DNA of 64,000 nt from Chryseobacterium sp. StRB126 (GCF_000829375.1 NZ_AP014624.1:4216001-4280000), one strand, 5' to 3'; shown: positions 28,220-37,725, counted from the stretch's first letter. A program made the numbers and translations. The notes: generated by a model not told the origin, from the sequence alone.

Positions 28220-28814
28220 AGCAGTAGTCATCAAAAAACTCCACTCTGGCTTTAAATTCATCTGAAAACTGCTCATCATACACACGACAGCTGATCTTAT
28301 GAAGATGCTTCAGCTCAAACGGCTTTACTTCATAATTTTTCTTTAAGGACCAATATTTGGAATGGTGAATCTTATACATACTTTCCTTTACACTCCAGAT
28401 AATAGTGTAAAAAGTATCGGCTTTATCTTCAGGAATAAACCCTCTTTCATTTTCATAGGTGAATTTATCAATCACTCTTAAAATCTTGGGATTGAATTTT
28501 TCAACATCTATTCCTATTTTATTTTTAGAAATAGCAATAGCTGCAAAAGGATAAGAATGAGTGATGGAAATTTCCGCATCCTGAGGAGAAAGAAAAGGTT
28601 CTCTTTCCTTGTATAGAATCTTGGAGTCTGGTTTTAAACTTTTCAGCAGTTTACGTACCATCAGTACTTCCAATAATTTTTTAGGATGGTAGTCCTTTAC
28701 TTTTTCAGCATTTTCAGGTTCCAGCAATTCGTTGATATCAAGTGTTTCACTTTCATCATATTTCCAAACCAGAATAGTGGCATTATCATCTGAAAAATCT
28801 CTGTAAAGGGGCAT
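28200..28814 (-). CDS. 4'-phosphopantetheinyl transferase superfamily protein
   Basis: This 204-residue protein has the Sfp/AcpT signature: ISITHSYPFAAIAIS (82-96), then GIDVEKF (101-107) with Mg2+ ligands Asp103 and Glu105, and WSVKES (140-145) with Glu144. Such enzymes move the phosphopantetheine arm from coenzyme A to carrier proteins. At about 200 residues it belongs to the Sfp-like class and not the short AcpS class. No carrier-protein or synthase gene is in the window, so the target is unknown. Confidence 0.87.
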   Translation of the reverse strand: MPLYRDFSDDNATILVWKYDESETLDINELLEPENAEKVKDYHPKKLLEVLMVRKLLKSLKPDSKILYKEREPFLSPQDAEISITHSYPFAAIAISKNKIGIDVEKFNPKILRVIDKFTYENERGFIPEDKADTFYTIIWSVKESMYKIHHSKYWSLKKNYEVKPFELKHLHKISCRVYDEQFSDEFKARVEFFDDYCFTIVEE

Positions 28815-28843
28815 TCTTTTTTTATTGGGTAAAAATAAGGAAA

Positions 28844-29119
28844 AAGTTGGAAGATGAAGACTAAGAAGCTCAGAAGATAGGAACAGGAAGATGGAAGTTT
28901 CTTTTTGTTGATAAAAACAAAGGTAAACTTATTTAGAAAATAGAGTTTCAATAACAGTCAGCTTTATGGAAGAAATAGACAAAGTGAGGAAAGGTTGGAG
29001 GAGGGAAATTTCTATTTGCATAAAAACAAAGACTGCAAACTTATTAAAAAAATCCATGCAAAAGCAGGCTCACTATTTGGGTTAATAACTTTAACGTCTA
29101 ACTTCCATCTCCCTTTCCT
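28844..29119. repeat. G/A-rich inverted-repeat element with internal duplication
   Basis: The left arm (28844-28899) is full of GGAAG/GAAGATGG; AGATGGAAGTT at 28889-28899 is exactly complementary to AACTTCCATCT at 29100-29110. Inside, a segment of about 38 bases at 28898-28935 recurs imperfectly at 29009-29046, sharing ATAAAAACAAAG exactly, each copy preceded by a G/A-rich arm. This fills the 308-base gap between the PPTase and HugZ-like genes; no gene is seen. Confidence 0.6.
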
Positions 29120-29122
29120 ATT

Positions 29123-29641
29123 TTATTTAGACTGATGGTTCACATCATTTCTGTGCTCAATAATTTCCAGATTGGCATCCACAAAGTAAGCGCTTCCGAA
29201 TCCGTTTACATAAGAACCTTTTACAGGTTGTAAAGCAATCAAAATAAAGTCACCCATTTCAGAAATAACATCTACAACTTTTCCGTGAGCTTCTTTCAAT
29301 TTTGTAACTACGTTATTCCATGTTTCAGAGTCTCTTTCAATCTGAGAGGTTGTAGCTTCTATGGTCAAACGTTCTCTTGCATAAATCTGTTTGGTAGCAG
29401 ACTCATCCTCAATAAACATGATTGAAGCCTTTCTTCCTTCCGAAAGATTTTTGGTATGTCTTGCCATAAAGGAAACCAAAATATAAAAGGTATTACCAAC
29501 CTGTACAAACGGCGCATAGCTGGAATTGGGGTTCTCTTCAGCATCTACAGTAGCCAGGATTACACTTTTAGACCTTTCAACCAGTTCCTTTACTTTGGGA
29601 GCAACAGGTTTTACTTTTTTTTCTGTATGGGTAGTATTCAT
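29123..29641 (-). CDS. HugZ-like / pyridoxamine 5'-phosphate oxidase-fold protein
   Basis: This 172-residue protein has a split-barrel flavin-binding fold: KELVERSKSVILATVDAEENPNSSYAPF at 17-44 is the typical first hairpin, followed by FYILVSFMARHTKNL and ASIMFIEDE. The C-terminal GSYVNGFGSAYFVD resembles the heme-utilisation protein HugZ (the F/V-x-G-F-G-x-A region). HugZ-type proteins degrade heme to recover iron. Heme oxygenase activity here is inferred from the family and not shown, and no heme-uptake genes are adjacent. Confidence 0.82.
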   Translation of the reverse strand: MNTTHTEKKVKPVAPKVKELVERSKSVILATVDAEENPNSSYAPFVQVGNTFYILVSFMARHTKNLSEGRKASIMFIEDESATKQIYARERLTIEATTSQIERDSETWNNVVTKLKEAHGKVVDVISEMGDFILIALQPVKGSYVNGFGSAYFVDANLEIIEHRNDVNHQSK

Positions 29642-29759
29642 AATATAGTATTTGTCAGATAAAAATAATTATTTATATTAAGACTAAATAATTTTAAGCT
29701 ATGTTTAATCTCATGAAACTGAAATTGATCTGCCGTTTTTTTATCTTAATTATAAATTG

Positions 29760-29767
29760 TAATTTTG
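29760..29767 (+). promoter_or_regulatory. -7 promoter box of ahcY
   Basis: TAATTTTG matches TAnnTTTG; the ATG at 29807 is 39 bases further on. No clear -33 element was seen. Confidence 0.45.
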
Positions 29768-29806
29768 CCTTTCGTTATCAACTGAATTTAAATTTATTCA
29801 TTACAT

Positions 29807-31120
29807 ATGAGTACAACAACACAATACGTTCCTTATAAAGTTAAGGATATCTCCCTTGCAGAATGGGGAAGAAAAGAAATCACCCTTGCAGAAGCAGAAA
29901 TGCCAGGTTTGATGTCTATCCGTGAAGAGTACGGACCATCTCAACCGCTTAAAGGAGCAAGAATCGCTGGATGTCTTCACATGACAATCCAAACGGCTGT
30001 GCTTATCGAGACTTTGGTAGCTTTAGGAGCTGAAGTAACCTGGTCATCTTGTAATATTTTCTCTACACAGGACCATGCAGCTGCTGCAATTGCTGCTGCA
30101 GGAATTCCGGTTTATGCTTGGAAAGGTTTAAATGCTGAAGACTTCGACTGGTGTATTGAACAAACTTTATTCTTTGGTGAAGATAGAAAGCCATTAAACA
30201 TGATCCTGGATGATGGTGGAGATTTAACAAACATGGTTTTTGATAAATACCCTGAATTCACAAAAGACATCAAAGGTCTTTCTGAAGAAACAACTACCGG
30301 AGTTCACAGACTGTATGAAAGAATGAAGAACGGAACTTTGGTAATGCCAGCTATCAACGTAAACGACTCTGTAACTAAATCTAAATTCGACAACAAATAC
30401 GGATGTAAAGAATCTGCAGTAGATGCTGTAAGAAGAGCGACAGACGTAATGTTAGCTGGAAAAAGAGTGGTAGTTTGCGGATACGGAGACGTAGGTAAAG
30501 GTACTGCTGCTTCTTTCAGAGGAGCTGGTTCTATTGTAACCGTTACTGAAATTGACCCAATCTGTGCGCTTCAGGCTGCAATGGACGGTTATGAAGTGAA
30601 AAGACTAGATACTGTAGTAGATAATGCAGATATCATCATCACTACAACAGGTAACTTCAACATCGTAAGAGGAGAGCACTTCCTTAAAATGAAAGATAAA
30701 GCTATCGTTTGTAACATCGGTCACTTCGATAACGAAATCGATATGGCTTGGTTAAATGAAAACTATGGTTCTACTAAATCTGAAGTGAAGCCTCAGGTAG
30801 ACATCTATACGGTAGAAGGAAAAGAAATCATCATCCTTGCAGAAGGTAGATTGGTAAACTTAGGATGTGCAACAGGACACCCAAGTTTTGTAATGTCTAA
30901 CTCTTTCTCTAACCAGACTTTGGCACAGATCGAGCTATGGAACAACTCTGCAGCATACAAAAACGAAGTATATATGTTGCCTAAACACTTAGATGAAAAA
31001 GTAGCTGCTTTACACCTTAAGAAATTAAGCGTAGAGCTTGAAACGCTTTCTCCTGAGCAGGCTGAATATATCGGAGTAGATGTAAAAGGGCCATTCAAGC
31101 CTGAGTATTACAGATATTAA
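29807..31120 (+). CDS. ahcY: adenosylhomocysteinase
   Basis: This 437-residue enzyme cleaves S-adenosylhomocysteine to adenosine and homocysteine and so keeps methylation running. Conserved parts are [46 protein letters not shown] (with the catalytic Lys/Asp), the NAD-binding [15 protein letters not shown], and the C-terminal [12 protein letters not shown]. Length and ending are typical. It is a single gene with its own promoter box and a terminator. Codon use is biased as in a highly expressed gene (for example, few rare codons and repeated AAC/TTC). Confidence 0.97.
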   Translation: MSTTTQYVPYKVKDISLAEWGRKEITLAEAEMPGLMSIREEYGPSQPLKGARIAGCLHMTIQTAVLIETLVALGAEVTWSSCNIFSTQDHAAAAIAAAGIPVYAWKGLNAEDFDWCIEQTLFFGEDRKPLNMILDDGGDLTNMVFDKYPEFTKDIKGLSEETTTGVHRLYERMKNGTLVMPAINVNDSVTKSKFDNKYGCKESAVDAVRRATDVMLAGKRVVVCGYGDVGKGTAASFRGAGSIVTVTEIDPICALQAAMDGYEVKRLDTVVDNADIIITTTGNFNIVRGEHFLKMKDKAIVCNIGHFDNEIDMAWLNENYGSTKSEVKPQVDIYTVEGKEIIILAEGRLVNLGCATGHPSFVMSNSFSNQTLAQIELWNNSAAYKNEVYMLPKHLDEKVAALHLKKLSVELETLSPEQAEYIGVDVKGPFKPEYYRY

Positions 31121-31136
31121 GACTTTTAATTTTTAT

Positions 31137-31174
31137 AAAAAATTCCTTTGCATGTTATTGTAAAGGAATTTTTT
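31137..31174 (+). terminator. intrinsic terminator of ahcY
   Basis: AAAAAATTCCTTT, a 12-base loop, AAAGGAATTTTTT, followed by AT-rich DNA. Confidence 0.82.
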
Positions 31175-31203
31175 ATTCACCATATTTATCGAAAATTTAA
31201 TTA

Positions 31204-32358
31204 ATGAGCATAGATAGCTACCTCTTTATATTAATTTGTTACTCATCAATATTTATTTCTGGATTTTTTATTTCTAGGATTGTCAATTTTAAGACTGCTA
31301 CCAATCGTTTTGAAAGTATTGATGGTTTTAGGGGACTTCTGGCAACCGGGGTTTTTATTCACCATTCTATAATTTGGAAAAATTACCTCAACACTAATAT
31401 ATGGGAATTACCTAAAAATCATCTTGCTATACATCTTGGTGAAAGTTCTGTAGCATTTTTCTTCATGATTACCAGCTTTCTATTCACTAATAAGCTTTTA
31501 AAATCAGGAAATCAGAATCTGATTTTTTGGAGAAACTTATTATATTCAAGGATTTTCAGACTGTTCCCTTTATATTTTTTTGTTGTCACTATTTGTATAT
31601 TTTTCGCATTAGTTATAGATCATTTTATTTTAAATTCAACTCTATATGTTTTTTTAGCACAGTGCCTAAAATGGTACATGTTCAACATTAAAGGGAAAGT
31701 AATTATTGGCCACACTTACAGTATTGATTTTATGTTAGCTGGTGTGGTTTGGTCATTACCCTATGAATGGTTATTCTATTTTACCCTTCCAATTATTGGA
31801 ACTTTAATGTTAAAGAACAAAAATGTTATATCTATCATTGTATCGATACTATTTATTTTAGTATATATAAATTATAATACGATTAGACTAACACATATTA
31901 TTTCATTCTTAGGAGGTATGATTCCAGCAATAATTCATTATTTTCATCCTCATATAAAATTAAGCAATAAACTCTATTCACTTTTAGCCATTTTGTGTTT
32001 AATTATAGGTCTGTCTTTTGATTCGAGTAGCCGTAATTATTTTTCTAAAACTTTTCTCATCCTAGCATTTACTATTATTGCTTTAGGCAATAATTTATTT
32101 GGCTTTTTAAAAATCAATTTTTTAAAATTTTTAGGAGAGATTTCATATAGCACTTACCTAGTTCATGGGGTTTTATTATTCACAACTTTTTACTTTATTG
32201 ATTTTGATACTATAAAAAATATGAATGGAAACACCTATATGTTTTTGATGTTTATAATTGCAATTTTTCTAAATATAATTTGCTCATTTACATTTTATTT
32301 AATTGAGAAGCCATTTATAAACCTATACTATAAAATAATAAGTAAAAAGCAAGTATAA
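31204..32358 (+). CDS. acyltransferase 3 family membrane protein (OafA/YrhL-like)
   Basis: This 384-residue protein has about ten membrane segments. The N-terminal SIDGFRGLLATGVFIHHSIIW contains the catalytic-type His pair of the acyltransferase 3 family, and AGVVWSLPYEWLFY and EISYSTYLVHGVLLF are further family motifs. Relatives O-acetylate or otherwise acylate surface sugars. The gene is clearly more AT-rich than its neighbours and lies between two terminators, so it was probably acquired as a unit. A second, different acyltransferase 3 gene is at 54536-55537. Confidence 0.85.
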   Translation: MSIDSYLFILICYSSIFISGFFISRIVNFKTATNRFESIDGFRGLLATGVFIHHSIIWKNYLNTNIWELPKNHLAIHLGESSVAFFFMITSFLFTNKLLKSGNQNLIFWRNLLYSRIFRLFPLYFFVVTICIFFALVIDHFILNSTLYVFLAQCLKWYMFNIKGKVIIGHTYSIDFMLAGVVWSLPYEWLFYFTLPIIGTLMLKNKNVISIIVSILFILVYINYNTIRLTHIISFLGGMIPAIIHYFHPHIKLSNKLYSLLAILCLIIGLSFDSSSRNYFSKTFLILAFTIIALGNNLFGFLKINFLKFLGEISYSTYLVHGVLLFTTFYFIDFDTIKNMNGNTYMFLMFIIAIFLNIICSFTFYLIEKPFINLYYKIISKKQV

Positions 32359-32427
32359 TATCTCAAAAAAACAGCTTTTATTTAAAATATAATAACGAAT
32401 ATACAAGCCTTTAAGGATTAGAAAAAC

Positions 32428-32470
32428 AAAAAATCTATCCCTTTACTAATAAGTATAAAGGGATTTTTTG
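32428..32470 (+). terminator. intrinsic terminator after the acyltransferase gene
   Basis: TCCCTTTA (32438-32445) pairs with TAAAGGGA (32456-32463), flanked by A and T runs. Confidence 0.75.
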
Positions 32471-32478
32471 TAAATAAT

Positions 32479-32508
32479 TTTGATACTTAAAAAAAAACTA
32501 TATTTTTG
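32479..32508 (+). promoter_or_regulatory. promoter of the YiaA-like gene
   Basis: TTTG (32479-32482), 18 bases, TATTTTTG (32501-32508). The ATG at 32534 lies 25 bases further on. Confidence 0.6.
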
Positions 32509-32533
32509 GGATCATTAATAAAAAACATTAAAC

Positions 32534-32926
32534 ATGAAAAAACAAAATGTTTCAGGTGCTTTTGTAGCGGCATCTTGGGTTGCTTTAGGAGCAGGTATGG
32601 TTGGTTATATTGTAGGTCTTGCAAGAGCAGAAATGCTGCTGAATGAGAAAGGTTACTATTTTACGATCTTATTATATGGTTTATTTGCCGTTGTTTCTTT
32701 ACAGAAAGCCGTTCGTGATAGATTAGAAAATATTAAAGTAACTGATATTTACTATGGTATCTGCTGGTTTGCAACCTTATCATCAATCGTTTTATTAGCT
32801 ATCGGATTATGGAATGCCACCATACTTCCTAGCGAAAAAGGATTTTACGCCTTTGCCTTTCTTTTGGCATTGTTTGGTGCTATTGCCGTTCAGAAGAATA
32901 CCAGAGACAATATGCTTCAGGAATAA
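32534..32926 (+). CDS. YiaA/YiaB-type inner-membrane protein
   Basis: This 130-residue protein has four membrane segments arranged as two similar two-helix units (about 8-52 and 75-120): the pattern WVALGAGMVGYIVGLARAEM...LNEKGYYF recurs as WFATLSSIVLLAIGLWNATI...PSEKGFYA, and LQKAVRD as VQKNTRD. This is the YiaAB two-helix domain duplicated. The function of the family is not known. It is a single gene with a promoter. Confidence 0.85.
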   Translation: MKKQNVSGAFVAASWVALGAGMVGYIVGLARAEMLLNEKGYYFTILLYGLFAVVSLQKAVRDRLENIKVTDIYYGICWFATLSSIVLLAIGLWNATILPSEKGFYAFAFLLALFGAIAVQKNTRDNMLQE

Positions 32927-33027
32927 TACAGAAATTCCCCAATACCGGAGAGTTTCTTATTTTATATCTTTTTACACTCTGTAATACTTTAGAGTACTCA
33001 GAATTTAAAATTCATTAAAGTAAAAAC

Positions 33028-33055
33028 AAAAGCCTCGCTGAAAAGTGAGGCTTTT
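33028..33055 (-). terminator. intrinsic terminator of purE
   Basis: AAAAGCCTC and GAGGCTTTT enclose a ten-base loop that can extend the stem by one or two pairs; a T run follows on the minus strand. It lies about 25 bases after the purE stop. Confidence 0.8.
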
Positions 33056-33079
33056 ATATATTGTGAGTTTAGATGTAAA

Positions 33080-33589
33080 CTATTTGTCAAAATGATTAGG
33101 ATGCTGTGCTTTAATATCTTCCACAGTTCCCAATACTTTATCTTTCAAAGAATCCTGATACTTCTGAAGTTTCGCTGCAATTTCTTCATTACCGCTTCCA
33201 ATGATTTTAGCGGCTAAAATTCCCGCATTCAATGCACCATTTAATGCTACTGTTGCCACTGGAATTCCACCCGGCATCTGAAGAATTGAAAGTACAGAAT
33301 CCCACCCGTCAATAGAATTACTAGACAAAATCGGAACTCCGATTACAGGAAGTGTTGTACAACTTGCCACCATTCCCGGAAGATGCGCTGCTCCTCCTGC
33401 TCCGGCAACAATCACTTTAAGACCTCTCCCTTGAGCTGTCTTAGCATACTCAAACATTCTTTCCGGTGTTCTGTGAGCTGACACTACCGTCAATTCATAA
33501 GGAATATCCAGACTTTTAAGGAAATTTGCAGCCTGTTCCATGATCGGCAGATCACTCTGACTGCCCATAATAATACCTACCATCTTCAA
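33080..33589 (-). CDS. purE: N5-carboxyaminoimidazole ribonucleotide mutase
   Basis: This 169-residue class I PurE has GSQSDLPIM (9-17), the substrate-phosphate loop, SAHRTP (37-42) with the catalytic His39, and AGAGGAAHLPGMVA. It moves the carboxyl group of N5-CAIR, the product of PurK, to C4 of the imidazole ring in purine synthesis. purK is on the same strand 5 kb upstream, with plus-strand genes in between, whereas the two are often adjacent. A promoter box lies 15 bases before the ATG. Confidence 0.95.
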   Translation of the reverse strand: MKMVGIIMGSQSDLPIMEQAANFLKSLDIPYELTVVSAHRTPERMFEYAKTAQGRGLKVIVAGAGGAAHLPGMVASCTTLPVIGVPILSSNSIDGWDSVLSILQMPGGIPVATVALNGALNAGILAAKIIGSGNEEIAAKLQKYQDSLKDKVLGTVEDIKAQHPNHFDK

Positions 33590-33604
33590 TTTTTATTAGA
33601 TCTC

Positions 33605-33612
33605 CAAAGATA
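33605..33612 (-). promoter_or_regulatory. -7 promoter box of purE
   Basis: TATCTTTG on the minus strand, 15 bases before the purE ATG. Confidence 0.45.
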
Positions 33613-33628
33613 AAAAATTAAAATTTAA

Positions 33629-33755
33629 AGCTGGAAGTTGGGAGACTGGAGGCTGGAAGTTTATTTCCGAACAACATAATACCTATTCATTTCATGCTGC
33701 AATCTATATAAAGACGACCATACCTTCCCTCTTCCAGCCTACAGCTTCCCTCCTC
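33629..33755. repeat. G/A-rich inverted-repeat element
   Basis: The left arm 33629-33665 contains AGGCTGGAAG (33650-33659), exactly complementary to CTTCCAGCCT at 33731-33740 in the right arm. The centre is unrelated to the other copies. It fills the gap between purE and the EamA gene. Confidence 0.65.
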
Positions 33756-33811
33756 ATCTGTATCACAGAAAATTACTTCAACTGTACCCATCATAGTCAT
33801 AGAAAAACAGC

Positions 33812-33819
33812 TACATTTG
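33812..33819 (+). promoter_or_regulatory. -7 promoter box of the EamA gene
   Basis: TACATTTG matches TAnnTTTG and lies 20 bases before the TTG start at 33840, implying a leader of about 15 bases. It supports this start in the absence of any in-frame ATG. Confidence 0.45.
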
Positions 33820-33839
33820 CTTGTTACACTCCATTTACT

Positions 33840-34745
33840 TTGAAAGATTATAAACTTATTTTCGCTGTTCTTACTGTTGCTTTTGTCTGGGGAACTACAT
33901 TTTTAGCCATCCGTGTGGCTGTGGAAACTATTCCAGCTTGGTTTGTGGCTGGAATCCGTCAGTTTCTGGCATCCATCATTATGCTCATCATCCTTCTTTC
34001 AAGAAAAGAATTTAAATGGATTGGCTGGAAAAGTTTAGGGTATCAGATTGTTTTTGCCATCTTAATGTTGGTTATAGCCAACGGCATGACTACTGTTGCT
34101 GAAGAAACCGTATCAAGCAGCTTGGCATCACTCATTAGTGCCTGCTCCCCTATTCTGGTATTTTTGGGAAGCCTAGCTGTAGGCTTACAAAAGTTCAGCA
34201 TCCGGGCTTTTTTTGGGGTTCTGATGTGTTTCAGCGGAATTCTGTTTATTTTCTGGGACGGTCTGCAGGACCTTGCCAATCCGGATTACAGAACGGGAAT
34301 GATCTTTATGTTTTGTGCTATTACAGGATGGGCCTCCGGAACAATTTTCACGAAAAAACTGAATATTCAGAGCGGAAACATAACCCTGAATTTATTCTAT
34401 CAATTCCTTTTTGCAGGTATTGTTCAGATTATTCTTGCTTTCCTGTTTTCTGAGAACTATAGCTTCGGAAACTGGACTTTCAAAAGTATTTCTGCGATGT
34501 TATACCTATCTGTTTTTGGGTCTGTAGCGGCCTTTTTTGCATTCCATTATGCTTTAACCAAAATTTCTCCGGTGCAGGTTTCCATATTGGCTTATATCAA
34601 TACCATTATTGCTATATTTTTGGGCTGGCTGATTATGGATGAACAAATTTCCATGAAATTTATTCTTGCTGCCGCATTAATTATTTGTGGAGTGTTTATC
34701 ATTAATTATAAACCGGAAATGTTCAGGAGGCAGAAAGTTGTATAA
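33840..34745 (+). CDS. EamA/DMT-family transporter
   Basis: This 301-residue inner-membrane protein has ten hydrophobic segments in two EamA repeats: FVWGTTFLAIRVAVETIPAWF near the N-terminus and, in the second half, WASGTIFTKKLN and ALTKISPVQVSILAYINTIIAI. The family exports small metabolites such as amino acids; the substrate is unknown. The start is TTG at 33840: the frame upstream has no ATG, the protein already begins with segment 1, and a promoter box lies just before. It is divergent from purE across a G/A-rich inverted repeat. Confidence 0.85.
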   Translation: MKDYKLIFAVLTVAFVWGTTFLAIRVAVETIPAWFVAGIRQFLASIIMLIILLSRKEFKWIGWKSLGYQIVFAILMLVIANGMTTVAEETVSSSLASLISACSPILVFLGSLAVGLQKFSIRAFFGVLMCFSGILFIFWDGLQDLANPDYRTGMIFMFCAITGWASGTIFTKKLNIQSGNITLNLFYQFLFAGIVQIILAFLFSENYSFGNWTFKSISAMLYLSVFGSVAAFFAFHYALTKISPVQVSILAYINTIIAIFLGWLIMDEQISMKFILAAALIICGVFIINYKPEMFRRQKVV

Positions 34746-35022
34746 TTTATTTTAATGTTGGATAGAGCAAAGACGCAAGGATTTTATCTGCGATAAAATT
34801 GTACACTGCAAAATATGCTTTTGTGATTGCCACTAATGCACGAATATTTTTTATTACGTATAAAATCTATGTTTCTATATGATTTATTTTTACTGCATCA
34901 GAACATAGTAAAAATAGTCATGTATTCGTAGCTAAAAAAATCAGTCATTCTGCAAGGTTCGCACAATGGTAATTTGCCTCGTTTTCATTTTTTCCCTATA
35001 TTGTATACTCAACCTATACAAC

Positions 35023-35595
35023 ATGCTTAAAAACACATTTTTCGTACTTCTTGCGGCCTCTTTTATCCTGGTAAGCTGTGATTACAAGGAAAAGGAAAAG
35101 AACCTTACGGACAGAGAAAAACAATTATTAGAAAAAGAAAAAACATTCGCTAAAAAAGAATCTGAGTACCAGTCACTTTTAAAAATGAGAGACAGTATTT
35201 TTGCTAAAAAGGATTCAAAAGACTCAATGGTGATTGCCACATGGCCAGCAGAGATTTCCGGCCCATGGAACGGGAAAGTGATCTGTACAGAATCCAATTG
35301 CAGCGATTATGCGATAGGAGATCAGCGTACAGATATCTGGGAATTTGACAATGATTCTACCCAGCCTATTACCAAAATCATCAACAACAACAATCTGGTA
35401 AGGCTATATTCCGGCAAATTTGAAAATAACGAGATCAGACTTACCTTCAAAACAGATTCTACAGCTAAAAAGAATGTAGAAATGAATGTTTTGCTTAACG
35501 ACATTTCTGACAACAAAATCAAGGGAACAAGAACCATTACTTCTGATGGCTGCACCGCTAAGTTCTCTGTTGAATTAGTACGTTCCACCAAATAA
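35023..35595 (+). CDS. hypothetical lipoprotein with coiled coil
   Basis: I start at the ATG at 35023, not 34966, because it gives a proper lipoprotein signal (MLKNTFFVLLAASFILVSC, Cys19). The 190-residue protein then has a charged coiled-coil region (about 22-55, KEKEKNLTDREKQLLEKEK) and a C-terminal beta-rich domain (about 75-190) with WPAEISGPWNGKVICTESNC and a late Cys, probably forming a disulfide. No family is recognised. It ends six bases before the antiporter gene, so the two are probably translated from one mRNA. The 277 bases before the gene show nothing else. Confidence 0.7.
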   Translation: MLKNTFFVLLAASFILVSCDYKEKEKNLTDREKQLLEKEKTFAKKESEYQSLLKMRDSIFAKKDSKDSMVIATWPAEISGPWNGKVICTESNCSDYAIGDQRTDIWEFDNDSTQPITKIINNNNLVRLYSGKFENNEIRLTFKTDSTAKKNVEMNVLLNDISDNKIKGTRTITSDGCTAKFSVELVRSTK

Positions 35596-35601
35596 ACACT
35601 T

Positions 35602-37725
35602 ATGATTTTACTGAGTATACACAACCTGAGCCTTCCCATAGAGGATCCGGTGCTGAAGTTCCTATTGGTACTGGTCATCATCCTTGCGGCTCCATTATTA
35701 TTAAATAAAATTAAAGTTCCCCATCTTCTGGGCCTTATCATTGCGGGAGCTATTATCGGTCCCAATGGATTCAATGTATTATCCAGAGACAGCAGTATTG
35801 TAGTAACCGGAACCACCGGACTTCTTTACATTATGTTCCTCGCAGGACTTGAGATAGACATGGGAGATTTTAAGAAAAACAAATGGAAAAGTCTCACCTT
35901 TGGGCTTTATACCTTTATTGTTCCTTTTGTATTGGGATACTTGGGCGGATATTACATTCTTCATTTCTCAATGCTTACTTCCATCTTGTTTGCGAGTCTT
36001 TTTTCATCCCATACGCTTATTGCCTATCCATTGGTAAGTAAACTGGGAATGGCCAAAAATAAAGCGGTCAACATTACGGTTGGCGGAACCATGATTACGG
36101 ATATCCTTGCGTTATTGGTTCTTGCCATTATTGTTGGAATGTCTCAGGGAGATGTGGGAACGGAATTCTGGGTGAAATTATCCGTTTCATTCATTCTTTT
36201 TGCATTAATTGTACTTATTGTATTCCCTATCATAGGGCGCTGGTTCTTCAAAAGAGTGGATGATAAGATTTCACAATATATTTTTGTATTGGTGATGATT
36301 TATCTGGCAGCGATGCTTGCCGAACTTGCCGGAGTGGAAGCCATCATCGGAGCATTCTTTGCCGGGCTGGCATTAAACAGGCTTATTCCTCATACTTCCT
36401 CCTTAATGAATAGAGTTGAATTTGTAGGAAACGCCATCTTTATTCCCTTCTTCCTGATCAGTGTAGGAATGCTGATCGATTTTAAAGTATTTTTCAAAAG
36501 CTGGGAAACGCTTGAGGTGGCAGGAATTATGCTTGTAGCATCCATTGGCGGAAAATATCTTTCTGCAGTAGCCACCCAAAAGACATTCAGACTCACAAAA
36601 GAAGAGGGAAAACTGATCTTTGGATTGAGCTCTGCTTCTGCGGCTGCAACGCTGGCCTCTGTAATGGTAGGTTATAACATTATTCTTTCTGAAACTGAAA
36701 CAGGAGAACCTGTAAGATTATTAAATGAACACGTTCTTAACGGAAGTATTTTATTGATCCTTATTTCCTGTACCATTTCATCCTTTATTTCCATGGCAAG
36801 TGCCCAAAAGATTGCAGAAAGCGATAATGAAGATACGGTTTCCGGAACCAGCCATGAAGAGGAAAGTATTCTATTGGCCATTAATCACGAAGAAACCGTA
36901 GAGAGAATGGTGAATCTGGGAATACTGATTAAAGCACATTCCAATAAGGAAGATTTATTCGCTCTAAATGTCATCAATGAAGATAAAAATGAATCGTCTG
37001 TAAAAAACGCCGAAAAGCTTCTTCACCAGGCAGCTGATACGGCTGCAGCGGCTGATGTCAAATTACAGGCTCTTAAAAGGTATGACAATGATGTTATTAA
37101 TGGAGTCAACAATGTTATCAAGGAACAGAAGATTACAGATCTGATTATTGGTTTAGAAGATGAGAAAGGTTTTTCACCGTCATTTGTCTACAACCTTTAC
37201 AACGGTTACCTTCAGAATGACGATGTGAACGTATTGGTGTATCATGCTGCCCAACCGCTTTCTACCATTAAGAAATATGCTGTCATGATTCCAGAAAACG
37301 CTCATAAGGAAGCAGGATTTTTCCATGCCCTTTTAAGGGTTTGGAATATTGCCAGAAATTCCGGAGCTACTGTTACTTTTTATGCACCTGAAAACATCAT
37401 TGATATTCTTCAGAAGATCATTAAAAAAGCGAATATAGAAGCAGAATTCATCATTATGAACACATGGCAGGATGGTGAAAAAACAGCCGCTCAGCTGAAA
37501 GAGGATGAAGCTCTGATTATTTTAATGGCTAAACGCGGAATGCAGTCCTATATTCCCCGTATGAGACTTATTCCTGAGTTATTGAACAGATATCTGAATG
37601 ACAATAATTATCTCTTAATTTTCCCTTTCTCCGAGTATGACAAAAACAGTCCGGAAATACGCTCTGTAGGTAATCACGGAGATTTTATGGAAATTGGAAA
37701 TGTGATTCAAAAAATATTTAAGTAA
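35602..37725 (+). CDS. CPA2-family cation:proton antiporter with C-terminal USP-like domains
   Basis: This 707-residue protein has an N-terminal antiporter domain of about 12 membrane segments (about 10-400), with VPHLLGLIIAGAIIGPNGF, MFLAGLEIDM and ELAGVEAIIGAFFAGLALNR typical of KefB/NapA-like exchangers. The remaining 300 residues are cytoplasmic and look like two universal-stress-protein-like domains (SILLAINHEETVERMVNLGI; KKYAVMIPENAHKEAGFFHAL). It probably exchanges Na+ or K+ for H+. The C-terminal domains may bind nucleotides and control transport, as inferred from the family. Confidence 0.88.
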   Translation: MILLSIHNLSLPIEDPVLKFLLVLVIILAAPLLLNKIKVPHLLGLIIAGAIIGPNGFNVLSRDSSIVVTGTTGLLYIMFLAGLEIDMGDFKKNKWKSLTFGLYTFIVPFVLGYLGGYYILHFSMLTSILFASLFSSHTLIAYPLVSKLGMAKNKAVNITVGGTMITDILALLVLAIIVGMSQGDVGTEFWVKLSVSFILFALIVLIVFPIIGRWFFKRVDDKISQYIFVLVMIYLAAMLAELAGVEAIIGAFFAGLALNRLIPHTSSLMNRVEFVGNAIFIPFFLISVGMLIDFKVFFKSWETLEVAGIMLVASIGGKYLSAVATQKTFRLTKEEGKLIFGLSSASAAATLASVMVGYNIILSETETGEPVRLLNEHVLNGSILLILISCTISSFISMASAQKIAESDNEDTVSGTSHEEESILLAINHEETVERMVNLGILIKAHSNKEDLFALNVINEDKNESSVKNAEKLLHQAADTAAAADVKLQALKRYDNDVINGVNNVIKEQKITDLIIGLEDEKGFSPSFVYNLYNGYLQNDDVNVLVYHAAQPLSTIKKYAVMIPENAHKEAGFFHALLRVWNIARNSGATVTFYAPENIIDILQKIIKKANIEAEFIIMNTWQDGEKTAAQLKEDEALIILMAKRGMQSYIPRMRLIPELLNRYLNDNNYLLIFPFSEYDKNSPEIRSVGNHGDFMEIGNVIQKIFK

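Noticed and set aside
28844..29119. Repeat region considered as a CRISPR array
   Set aside because: The units are imperfect, only two in number, and arranged as inverted arms; no cas genes are present.
34746..35022. Possible small RNA or tRNA in the 277-base gap before the lipoprotein gene
   Set aside because: No cloverleaf, conserved RNA motif or terminator hairpin was recognised.
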